Of a stretch of DNA of 64,000 nucleotides, positions 37,088 to 46,740 are shown piece by piece. The notes beneath the pieces are model-generated. The model was not told the origin of the DNA and did no database searches. It was given only the letters and a program-made list of their open reading frames with translations. The translations under genes were made by a program, and so were the position numbers. Numbering within the stretch: the first letter of the stretch is position 1; the number at the start of each line of letters is the position of its first letter. The DNA is from Maylandia zebra (lineage: Eukaryota > Chordata > Actinopteri > Cichliformes > Cichlidae). The stretch is from contig NC_135170.1 of NCBI RefSeq assembly GCF_041146795.1, positions 9,613,533 to 9,677,532 on the forward strand, read 5' to 3'.

Positions 37088-37500
37088 TCTGTCGGGTTTT
37101 CTTTTCTTTTCTTTTCTTTTTTGGCTATTTACAGTGGAGCTAGGGGGGAGCTTTAAAAATGGAGAAGCAGGTTAGAGCTCTCTGTCCAAACAAGGCAGGG
37201 AAAGCACGCAGAGAAAGTCCCCAACAAATCCGCGGGTATCTTTTACCCCCCTTTTCTTTTCTTTTTATTAATAATATTATTATTCGCCCCAGTCGTGCTC
37301 GGACCTGCTGGCGGAGGTTTTTGGACAACTTTCCAACACTTTTCCGAATCTTTTTAAAACTCTTCCCATGTGTGTGCTCTCTGATTGGCCGCGAACTCCG
37401 TCCAATCCGGACGCAGCCCCATCACGGAGGGGAGTGATGTCACCGCTCGGGTATTGGATTTAATCAGTGTCACTTTTTCCACCTTCATACCGGTCCGGGA
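37088..37500 (-). promoter_or_regulatory. cnn1: cnn1 5' UTR and probable promoter
   Basis: Immediately upstream of the cnn1 ATG there is a CTTTT array (37100-37122; purine-rich in the transcript), then a CpG-containing stretch. CCAAT or ATTGG motifs lie at 37384-37388, 37402-37406 and 37453-37457. No perfect CArG box (CC, six A/T, GG) was found by eye here, although mammalian CNN1 is an SRF target. The transcription start is not determined. Confidence 0.45.
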
Positions 37501-37839
37501 TAATTCACACGTGTGTTAATATGCAGTTTGAAGGAGTTATGTCATTGCCATGTTCAGATCAATTTCTGTTTTTACTCAAGGTCTTAAAAGGAAATTCACG
37601 TAGCAGTAACATTTAATTCAGTAATATGAATAATTAAATATTAAGGAGATCTATAGCCTAGATAACTGCAATAAAGTCATACAGTAACATATTAGAAAAG
37701 GAAGTCTTAAAACATCTTAAAAATACACGCTTAGATATATAAAAATACTAATATGTGTCTAAAACTGGTCTACTATGTTAATAGAACTACTAAAACACAT
37801 TATTACCAAAATTGAGTAATCACCCATCATTGAATTCAG

Positions 37840-38700
37840 GTGTTCCAATCACTTTCATGGCCACAAATGTATTAAATCAAGCACCTAGGCAAGCAGAGTG
37901 CTTTTTCAAACATGGGTCGCTCTCAGGAGCTAACTAAATTCCAGTGTGGAACTGTGATAGGATACCACCCGTGTTATATATCCAGTTGTGAAATTTCTTC
38001 TGTATTAAATATTCCATGGACCTCCAAATTTCATCAGAAAATCAAATTGGCCATCAGATTAACTCAAGAACAGTGCATACAGAGCTTCATGGAATTGGTT
38101 TCCATGGCCGAGCAGCTGCATCCAAGCCGCATATTGCAAAGCACAACATTAAGTGTTGTTTGCAGTGGTGTAAAGCATGAGTGCGTGTGCTTCTCAGTCT
38201 GGTATTCCGATAGATGAGTTTGGGTTTGGCAGTTGTCAGGAGAACAGCACTTGTCTAACATTGTCATTGTACCAAGTGTAAAGTTTGGTGGAGGGGGATT
38301 GTGGTGTGAGGCTGTTTTTCAGGATTCCGGCTTGGCCCCTTTGTTCCAACGAAAGGAACTCTTAATGCGTCAGCATACCAAAACATTTTGGACAATTTCA
38401 TACCCCCAACTTAGTAGGAACAGTTTGGGGATGGGCCCTAATATAAGTGTGCACATTCTAATATAAGTGTGCACTAGTGCACAAAGCAAGACCCATAAAG
38501 ACATGGATGAGTGAGTTTGGTGTAGAAGAACTTATTTGGCCTGCAAAGAGTCCTGACCCCAACCTGACAGAACACCTTTGGGATGAATTAGAGTGGAGGC
38601 GGTGAGCCAGGCCTTCTTATCAGTTAGTGTCTGACTTCACAAAAGTGGTTCTTGAAGAAACTACGACTACGACTACTTTTGGCCATATTGTGTATGTAAT
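37840..38700 (+). mobile_element. Tc1/mariner fossil
   Basis: Plus-strand copy of a common fish Tc1 family. It has the start block ATGGGTCGCTCTCAGGAGCT, then GGTTTCCATGGCCGAGCAGC, GTGTAAAGTTTGGTGGAGGG, CCATAAAGACATGGATGAG and, near the 3' end, the CCTGACCCCAACCTGACAGA catalytic block (SPDPNLTEHLWDELE). Internal deletions and frameshifts are evident. A 17-bp unit, CTAATATAAGTGTGCAC, is duplicated at 38438-38454 and 38458-38474. Confidence 0.8.
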
Positions 38701-39149
38701 ATACCAAGCAATGATAAGCGACAATGCTAGTAGCGGTTTTCTACTGAAAAGGATCAGGTCCCTAATCATTTCTTTACTGCATCTCAGTCATGAAATGACC
38801 GGTGCTAGTGTCAAAAAGTAGTCACAGCTGCCATAGTTGGTGATAAAGAGCTGTACGAGCCTACAGCTAAGCAAACCTTTGAGATTAATGCTAACAATCG
38901 GCACACTAACATACTCACAATGAAAATACTAACATGTTTTGCAGGCACTGTTTGCTCTGTACTGTATCTTAAATTAGCATGTTAGCATTTGCTAATTAGT
39001 ACCCAACACAATGCAAAATGGAGGTTGGTGAGTGTGGGAGGGAAGGGATTTTACCACTACCCTCCAGTGACCCCATCAGATCCTCAGATGAACAGTAAAA
39101 CATTATATATTACACTGATTTTTTTATTCAACAAATGCTAAGCTAAAAT

Positions 39150-40000
39150 GCAGACACAGTATGTGAAAAAGTGCTCCCAAGTAGCTTCCCCTACAGCAGT
39201 CAGGCACTGATCAAGCACTTAATAAATTTATCATGTGTGTGTCAGTTTGCTTACTGGTCTGGAGTGTTCAGGTGTGTGTTTACACGATGTCTAGGAGGAA
39301 AGACATCGACAATTATCTTAGAAAAGCAACTGCTGATGTCTGTCAGTCTAGGAAGGGTTTTAAGACCAAATCCAAACAATTTGAAGTCCATCTACTCTGA
39401 AGAAGATTATTCAAAACATGCAACACCATTGCCAATCTTTCTAGGAGTGGAAATCCCAGCAAATTCAGCCCGAAGTCAGATTGTGCAATACAGAAAATAA
39501 ACGAGCTACGTCTCAGACTCTACTGGCTTCTGTTAGCATGTTAAATGTGAAAGTTCAGTTAGAAAAAGACTGAACAAAAACGGCTTGTTTCGAAGAGTTG
39601 GCAAGAGAAAGCCTATTCAGTCTAAAAAGAAAATGGCAGCACGTTTTTGGTTTGCAAAGTTTCATCTGAACAAATCTTGTGGAACAACGTCCTTTGGACA
39701 AAAACACCTAAGTGGAGATATTTGGCCAAAATGTGGAGCTCTATGTTTGAAGAAAACTAAACATAGCATATTAATACAAACCCCTCATACCAACTGTTTG
39801 TTGTTGAGTTGGCCATCAGCTCCTCTGTATACCGAAGTATTTCACAGTAAAATGTAAGGCCATTTGTCTGACAGCTAAAGCTTGGATGAAATTAGGTCAT
39901 GCAACAGGACAATGATCCCAAGCACAAGAGCAAATGTACAACAGAATAACTGAAAAAAAGAAAAGAATCAGGTGTCTCTACAAGGTGATGAATCGTGGGT
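39150..40000 (+). mobile_element. Tc1/mariner fossil of a second family
   Basis: Blocks GAGAAAGCCTATTCAGTCTA, AAAATGGCAGCACGTTTTTG, GTTTGCAAAGTTTCATCTGA and AACAGGACAATGATCCCAAG appear in transposase order. They encode KPxxSKKKMAARFWFAKFHLN and QQDNDPK-type sequence. The central catalytic region is deleted (the join is near 39800). Confidence 0.78.
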
Positions 40001-40186
40001 TGTGTGTAGTTTTCACACATGGCTTATGCATTTTGTCTCAGTTTTTGTAACCGTGTGTAATGCATGGTGATGTTGTTCGTGTCAGGTTGTTTTTAAATCA
40101 CTTTAGAACCTGTTAAAGATCAGATAATGTTTATTATATTTATTACAGTTAAAAAGGTGTATTTTCTCTTTCACATGGCGATACAT

Positions 40187-40503
40187 AATAATAATAATGG
40201 ATTGGATTTATATAGCGCTTTTCAAGGCCCCCAAAGCGCTTTACAATACCACTATTCATTCACTCTCACATTCATACACTGGTGGAGGCAAGCTACAGTT
40301 GTAGCCACAGCTGCCCTGGGGCAGACTGACAGAAGCGAGGCTGCCATATCGCGCCATCGGCCCCTCTGGTCATCACCAGTAGGCAAGTAGGGTAAAGTGC
40401 CTTGCCCAAGGACACAACGACCAGGACAGAGAGCCCAGGGACCGAACCGGCGACTTTCCGGTTACAGATGCGATTCCCAACCCCCTGAGCCATGGTCGCC
40501 CCC
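40187..40503 (-). mobile_element. tRNA-derived SINE (full length, minus orientation)
   Basis: In reverse complement the element starts GGGGCGACCATGGCTCAGGG (A-box-like), then has CCGGTTCGGTCCC (B-box). It continues through CCTTGGGCAAGGCACTT and the CAGGGCAGCTGTGGCTACAA core to the tail AAAGCGCTATATAAATCC and (ATT)n. Length is about 317 bp. It is a close match to the next copy at 41277-41590. Confidence 0.87.
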
Positions 40504-40712
40504 CATAGACCAAAATCAGTATGAACCTAGTGCTATCATAGGTTTGATTGAATTAGCTCCATTAACGTAAAGAGTATATAGAAGTCCTTGATGCGTGTCT
40601 TACCCTCTCTCTCTCTCAGCTTTCCTGTCTATCATCACTGTTGCTATCCAAGAAATGCCAAGAAAATAATATATTTTTTAAAAAGCCAGTAACTTATTAG
40701 GCTGTAGATGAC

Positions 40713-40998
40713 ATTGGCCTTGGCTCAGGCGATAGAGCGGGATATCTACCAATCTGATGGCTGGTGGTTTGATTCCTGACTCCTCCAGTCTGCATGTTTA
40801 AGTGTCCTTAACCCTGGAGAACCCATGGGGTCAAATTTGACCCCATGGTTTCCCTAGAAAACCAATGGGGTCGACTCTGACCCCATGGGTTCTCCAGGGT
40901 TGAAGAGTGTGGATGTTAAACAAGTCACAGAACCGGTGAATGAGTCTTATGGCAGAAAGTACTAATGAGTGTTCAGGTAGAGTAGAACAGCACCAGTC
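40713..40998 (+). mobile_element. tRNA-derived SINE of another family, interrupted by a MITE
   Basis: An A-box-like TGGCTCAGGCGATAGAGC (40721-40738) and a B-box GGTTTGATTCC (40766-40776) define a tRNA-derived head. CTCCAGTCTGCATGTTTAAG and GTGTCCTT follow, as in other fish SINEs. At that point an 88-bp palindromic element (40812-40899) interrupts it. The SINE 3' end is decayed and its boundary is approximate. Confidence 0.68.
40812..40899. mobile_element. 88-bp palindromic piggyBac-like MITE
   Basis: Begins CCCTGGAGAACCCATGGGGT and ends with its inverted copy ACCCCATGGGTTCTCCAGGG. TTAA precedes it (40808-40811) and TTGA follows, as expected for a TTAA target with one mutation. The left half contains a perfect 26-bp palindrome (40823-40848), and the right half a near-palindrome around TGGGGTCGACTCTGACCCCA. 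No coding capacity. Confidence 0.75.
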
Positions 40999-41276
40999 AA
41001 TCTACCATCTGTAGAATTAAGTATTTTGTTCAATGTAGTTTACAATCCCGCCAAGTTGTGGGAATTTAAATGTGGCAAAGTGACCTAACCATGAGGTTTG
41101 TAGTTTCTTAATCGACTCAATCGTCCTCAGCTGACTGAAGTAATCAGAACACTTAAAGGACTGGTTCTGGCTGAAATTTAAAGTTTTGCTATTGATTTTG
41201 AAGACAACATTCCAGAACAGATCTGGAATATTTGACAGGATCCAATGAGTGTTTCCATGTTAGTTTTCAAGCCAAC

Positions 41277-41590
41277 ATAATAATAATGGATTGCATTTAT
41301 ATAGCGCTTTCTAGACACTCAAAGCGCTTTACAATTCCTCTATTCATTCACTCTCACATTCACACACTGGTGGAGGCAGCTACAGTTGTAGCCACAGCTG
41401 CCCTGGGGCAGACTGACAGAAGCGAGGCTGCCATATCGGGCCATCGGCCCCTCTGGCCAACACCAGTAGGCGGTAGGGTGAAGTGTCTTGCCCAAGGATC
41501 CAATGACCAGGACAGACAGAGCTGGGGATTGAACCGGCAACCTTCGGGTTACAAGATGAGCTTCCCAACCCCCTGAATCACGGTCGCCCC
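41277..41590 (-). mobile_element. tRNA-derived SINE, second full-length copy
   Basis: Same structure and orientation as the copy at 40187-40503: tRNA-like head GGGGCGACCGTGATTCAGGG, B-box GCCGGTTCAATCCC, core CAGGGCAGCTGTGGCTACAA, tail AAAGCGCTATATAAATGC and (ATT)n. About 314 bp. Confidence 0.87.
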
Positions 41591-42339
41591 AAACCCCAAA
41601 CATGGATGAGAAGTTATCAAAATACTTTGTTATGTCAAAGAATAGAGTGCTCATCCCTGTACACTGCTGTGGGACTTTTTTTTTCCGTGTGTTTGACGTG
41701 TGTTTGACTGTGCGTAAAAGCTACTGTAGTGTGCCTGACGTCACCCTGGGAACAATGAGGTGGTTTTCCTGTTTTACTCCAGAGCGTTAACTCTTCTTTC
41801 CCCCATAGGCGGGCAGACGACATGGAAAGGAATGCAGCAGATTCAGGGGGGTCCGTGTAACAGGGAGCTAGGGAGGACAGGGAAAGCGACTCCCAAGTAG
41901 CATGATTCATTCCCTCTTCTCTCTTTTGAGTGCATTTGAACGTTAAGATTATTGCTGGCATGCCAGACTCAGAGAGGAACATTCTGGAAAAGCCAGAGAT
42001 GGATGAAAAAGAGAGGAACAGAGAGCAGGATGTGTGGCTGTGGTGGTTGGGATACCCAATGAAAGAGTGCAAATAACTATTGGATATACACTGTTACACC
42101 GTAGCAATGCAAGGGCTTCAAGTCAGACAGTGGCAGATTTATACAGACCCAGCTGAAATTAATTAGTGCAGAGCACTGGTCTGCATGAGAGACTTTTGGA
42201 GACCACAATGGGATTGGCATGTTCACAGTCTAGCATGCCATAGCTACAATCTGTCATGGTAATCCAAAGACAGAAAGCAAACATTGCAGGACCTAAAAGT
42301 TCCTTCTCAGTTTCAGGAGTTTAGAACCCAATTGATATC

Positions 42340-43170
42340 CACCCAGATGGTCCAGTGTTGATCAAGGGAAAATAGTGGGTCTAATGGCAAAATTTTCCCT
42401 CCATATAATGATGATTATATACAGGAAGGCATAACTGTTTCTGTTATTCTTGGACAAGGTTTGAATTCCATTAGCTTAAAGGAATCATTAAGAATGTGGT
42501 AAAGGAGCCATGTGGTTGTTTTTCATAATTCAGCTGATGGAGGAGTCCAAACAGTCGGTGCTCAGTGGAGCCTGATTGGCTTGCTGTAGAATACCAGAAT
42601 TGGCAGGTCAACCTCTGACGCCCTTTGGTTTTCACAGATGTGAGCAGGTTCACCCTGAGCACATGTGACAGATGTGAAAAGGTCTCGAGAAGTTGAGGAG
42701 AACCTTGTACTACCTGTAAAATCGGTTCGTGTGACCAGTTTGGTGATGGGTCAGCGATGGTCTAGGCAGGCATATCCATGGAGGGACACACATAGGGTGC
42801 CGTAGCCTGACCTCTACAGGTTAGGCTACTGCACCCTAACTGTGTCAAGATGAAATTCTTTGGATCCAGTGTCAAACACTACACAGGTACAGTGGTTCCT
42901 GGGTTCCTACTAGTGCATGACAATCCTCAGCTTCCTGTGGGAAGAGCATAGAGGCAGTTGCTGTAAGATGAAGGAATTGATACCATGGACTAGTCCCCAC
43001 ACCTGCCTGACTTAAATCCAACAGAAAACCTCTGGGACATTATGTTTTGAGTTCCATGAACTCAAAGTTGCTCCAATGACATCTCAGTAGCTTGAAAGCA
43101 TTTAGCTTCATGTGCATGGTTAGCCATGCTCATTTGGATGACCTCTGGGTCAGCTGATGGAGGAATCTTA
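42340..43170 (+). mobile_element. Decayed Tc1/mariner-like element
   Basis: Near the right end, CCTGACTTAAATCCAACAGA followed by AAACCTCTGGGACATTATG encodes the PDLNPTENLWDIM block of Tc1 transposases. Upstream, GTGGGAAGAGCATAGAGGCA and ATGAAGGAATTGATACCATG fit the segment just before it. The left half is too decayed to follow, so the start is approximate. Confidence 0.58.
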
Positions 43171-43257
43171 ACGGTATGTTGACTGAAATTGAATTCAAAT
43201 AGCACTTGTTTTATACACTATAAGGACGGAAGGAGAACCTACACAGTACACCTACAG

Positions 43258-43500
43258 GAACTTTTATGACATTCATTGTGAATTGGTTCCTCTTTGTGGC
43301 TATAACAGCTTCCACTCTTTTGGGAAGTTTTCCTACTGGATTTTGGAGTGTTCCTGTGGGAATCTTCTGCATATTCATCCTGAAGAGCATTTGTAAGGTC
43401 AGACTTTGATGTTAGACGAGAGAGCCTGACTCACAGTCTTCATTCTAGTTTGTCCCAAAGGTACTTTATAAGGTTGATGTCAGAGATCAGTGTAGTCCTA
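43258..43500 (-). mobile_element. Tc1/mariner 3' fragment, inverted relative to the 37.8-kb copy
   Basis: CTATAACAGCTTCCACTCTT, GATTTTGGAGTGTTCCTGTG and TAGTTTGTCCCAAAGGTACT are, in reverse complement, the last part of the Tc1 family seen at 37840-38700. Only about 240 bp remain. Confidence 0.62.
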
Positions 43501-44261
43501 TAAAGTTCTTACAAATAAAACTTATCCAACAATACATTGCCATTAACAGAAAAGTGCCTTCCTTAAAAACTCACACAATATCTAAAGCATTAAGATTTCC
43601 CTTCGCTGGAACTAGGGGCTCAAACCAACTCTGGAAAAACAACCAAATACCATTAATGAATTCAGCGATAGAGGTGTGTCACCCAGTACTGCTGCTGCCC
43701 ATACTTACCATATAAAGCATATTCTGTAATGAATTGTGTAACAGTTGCATTTTGGCCATGTTCTATTGAAAAAGAAAGTTTGGAATTTTGTGGCAAAATC
43801 AATGCAAACTGAGAGAGTAAAGGGAAATTTAATAAGGATGTAGCTCGCAGTGAGGCTGCAAACATTTCAGTACCTGTAGGTGAGTTAAAGACTCAATTTC
43901 CACGTTGTAAGTTAAGACAGACTTTTGTTTGTTTGTTTGTTTCTTAGAATGCATGTCTTTTTGGAGCAGACTTATTTGTGGAAGAAATACAAACTTGGAG
44001 AAGGCTTTAAATTATTTGTTAAAAGTTTGTTAAGGTGTCAGCTAATTTGCTAAAATGCCAGCTAAAGCAATTAGATACTGCCAAAAGGCAAAATATAGCA
44101 TCCAGTTGCAAGGATGGCTATTCAGCCTCCTCTGGAAGAATTCCTCTGCAAAGCACTAAACCCCCAATTTTGTCCCAGAGGTCACAAGTAGCACTCAGTG
44201 TTGTAGCTCACTGCCATCTGTTTTAAGCGTATGTGTGTGTGTGAGAGATGGAGAGAACAGG

Positions 44262-44328
44262 TGAAAAAGAGGCAAATTGTAAAGCACTTTGGGTAAAAGC
44301 ACTACATAAATGCAGCCATGGGGCACTG
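44262..44328 (+). repeat. SINE-like 3' tail fragment
   Basis: ATTGTAAAGCACTTTGGGTA and AAAGCACTACATAAATGCAG repeat the AGCGCT-type double motif of the SINE tails at 36.2 and 41.3 kb, with C-to-T/G-to-A type decay. Confidence 0.5.
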
Positions 44329-46689
44329 CGGATGCTGCTTGCTCTCTCAGAGTGTCCTAACCTGACAGTTTGGTTGCTTACAGCACTTATGAGTAAGAGA
44401 TAAAAGCACTTGAATTATAAGATGAATCGAGGTGAAACCTTGAATGAATGTGTGAATTGCAATCAGCTGATGTAGTTGGTAGGGTAACAGTGACGGGAAG
44501 TGAAGCATCAGCTCCAAAGCTGTGATTAAAGAAACACTTTAGATTAAATATTAGATTAATGTCTTTAGCTCTACACTTTTAATGCAAGTTGTTATCCACC
44601 AGAATTATGCTGTAGAAGTGTAAAAATGTAAAATGCTAAATGTAATAAAGTACAGGGACAATGAGAAGAACATATAACAATAATATTGTAGTTTATGAAA
44701 ATGCTACCTGTTGAGTTCAGCGCATCAGTAACAGGCTTAATGCTGAGATTACTGAAAGTCCAATAAAAAGAGTAGAGAAACATCATAATGGACCTCATGA
44801 ACTGGTTAAAGCACAACCTTAAACTCTCACAACATAGTAAAAGCTGACACTCCTAACCTGAAAGCAAATCAAACATTATCAAAGCACAGTAGATTACCAT
44901 AAACAGCCTGTTAGAATATAGAAATCTGGATTAATTCTGCGTGCCAGGAGATGTGCTCATTTATGCACAATCGCATTCCCTCATGTGCACACGCACACAC
45001 AAACTAAGCGAGGGTCTTATAAACATTTCACAGGGAGAAGAAGAAGCACACACATGGAATTTGGACGCTTTATTTGGGCATGATGGGAGAAGGGAAGGGC
45101 CTGAGCTGACTGGGAGAGGGATAGAAATGTAATGTCTCGTGAAAGAGGAATCCCTCACACTAAAAATAACAGAATACAGTCAGATATTTACTGTACGGTG
45201 GGCTTTACTGTTTATACTGGCTCCAGTTCATCTGACACCTAGGCTAATAGGCTACTTCTGGGCACATTTATTGTGTGTCATGTGGATGGATGACTAAAGA
45301 GTCTTGGTTTAGGGATAATGGTGTCACAATTTCATAAACTCAGCGGAGAAGTATTGCAGTAATGTGCTTTTGTATTTACAGTATTTTAGTCAGTCATATT
45401 TTGTGACTGGACATTTTTTCACTTTAAGCAATCAGTCCTCTTGACAAAGGAGCAATTTTAAGTGACCGGTGAGTTAGTTTACAATTTCCAAGGTGACTGA
45501 AACATACTGTACATGCATGGCCCAGTTCAGAGAAACTATTTCAAAGTCAGTGGATACATCATCGGACAAACTTCTTTGGGGTGGGGGTGGGGTGTCTTGG
45601 ATGGTTGAAGAGATCTGGGTGGATTATAGAGATATGCTCTGAAGGCGCGAGGTTGAGAAAAAGTCCCGAGTCACAAAACTTGACGAGGTGCAGACAGAGA
45701 GTTTAAAGGGGCTTAAAACTATTAAGGAAGAAAGATGCAAAAATACAGAATGGGAGGGAAAGAGGAGATTAGTGCAGTTTCTGAAACTCAGAAGGGCATT
45801 TCTGCTGGAAGCTGTTTGTTCCTCCACCCACCGACCCCTCTCCCAACTCCTCTTGGGTCTGGCTATTTATGGTAGAAGCCTGTCTGAGGACTTCTGAAGG
45901 CTGAGTTCATGGCATCATAATTCCAACCTGTTGCTAGAGTAGGAGAGGAAGCTCTAAACATACCTGGATTTGGTCAACAAGCCCTCAGGCGTCAGCTCAG
46001 ACCTATTCAATCAGTCCGGTCATATTCTTGCATATGTGTCTCTGGTACTTTTAAAAATAAAATGTTGAACAAAATGTTTTACCTGACTCAGGGACTTTCA
46101 GCACTCTATTTATGTTTGCACTAGACAGTGAAAGTTGTTGCCACTTCAACAGCGAGCCAGTATAGCAGTGATCATCACAGTACTCGATTCTTTTGCTCCT
46201 TTCATTACTTAGGCTCTGACTGACACCTAAAAAGATGAACAGTTTTTCAATGGAACTGTCTTCAATCTCCATATTTCATACACAATTCACCTCCACTGGT
46301 TTTACTTTTTCCATGCTGGTGTACCTGACACTTACAGTGCAGAACCTGGACTGTGCTCAGTTCTACTGCTGCTGCTTTTAGTGGTTACACCTTAAGAGAG
46401 CTGTGCATTAACAAATGCCCACAGACTTCAATGAACTGAAGCAATGTTGTAAAGAAGAGCGAGCGAAGATTCCTCTTATAAAGTCATCTAGAAATCCAAC
46501 ACTTTCAGTTTTTGCTGCTAAAACTGGTTCTACAATCTATTGACTTATAAGGTGTACTTTGGATTTTGTTAAATAAATAATGAGTCAGCCTAATATTTGT
46601 TCATCTGAAGTTGTATATAAATACTTAATAAATACTTTAAGACTTGGTATGGACTACATTAATATTGTGTGTGTGTGTGTGTGTGTGTA

Positions 46690-46721
<32 letters not shown>

Positions 46722-46740
46722 AATATATATAGAACCTCGA

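Noticed and set aside
37088..37500. CArG (SRF) boxes expected for a CNN1 promoter
   Set aside because: No perfect CC-(A/T)6-GG was found by eye in the proximal region, so none is annotated.
40187..41590. Regularly spaced repeats as a CRISPR-like array
   Set aside because: The repeated units are ~315-bp SINEs with tRNA-like promoters in a vertebrate genome; spacing and length do not fit CRISPR.
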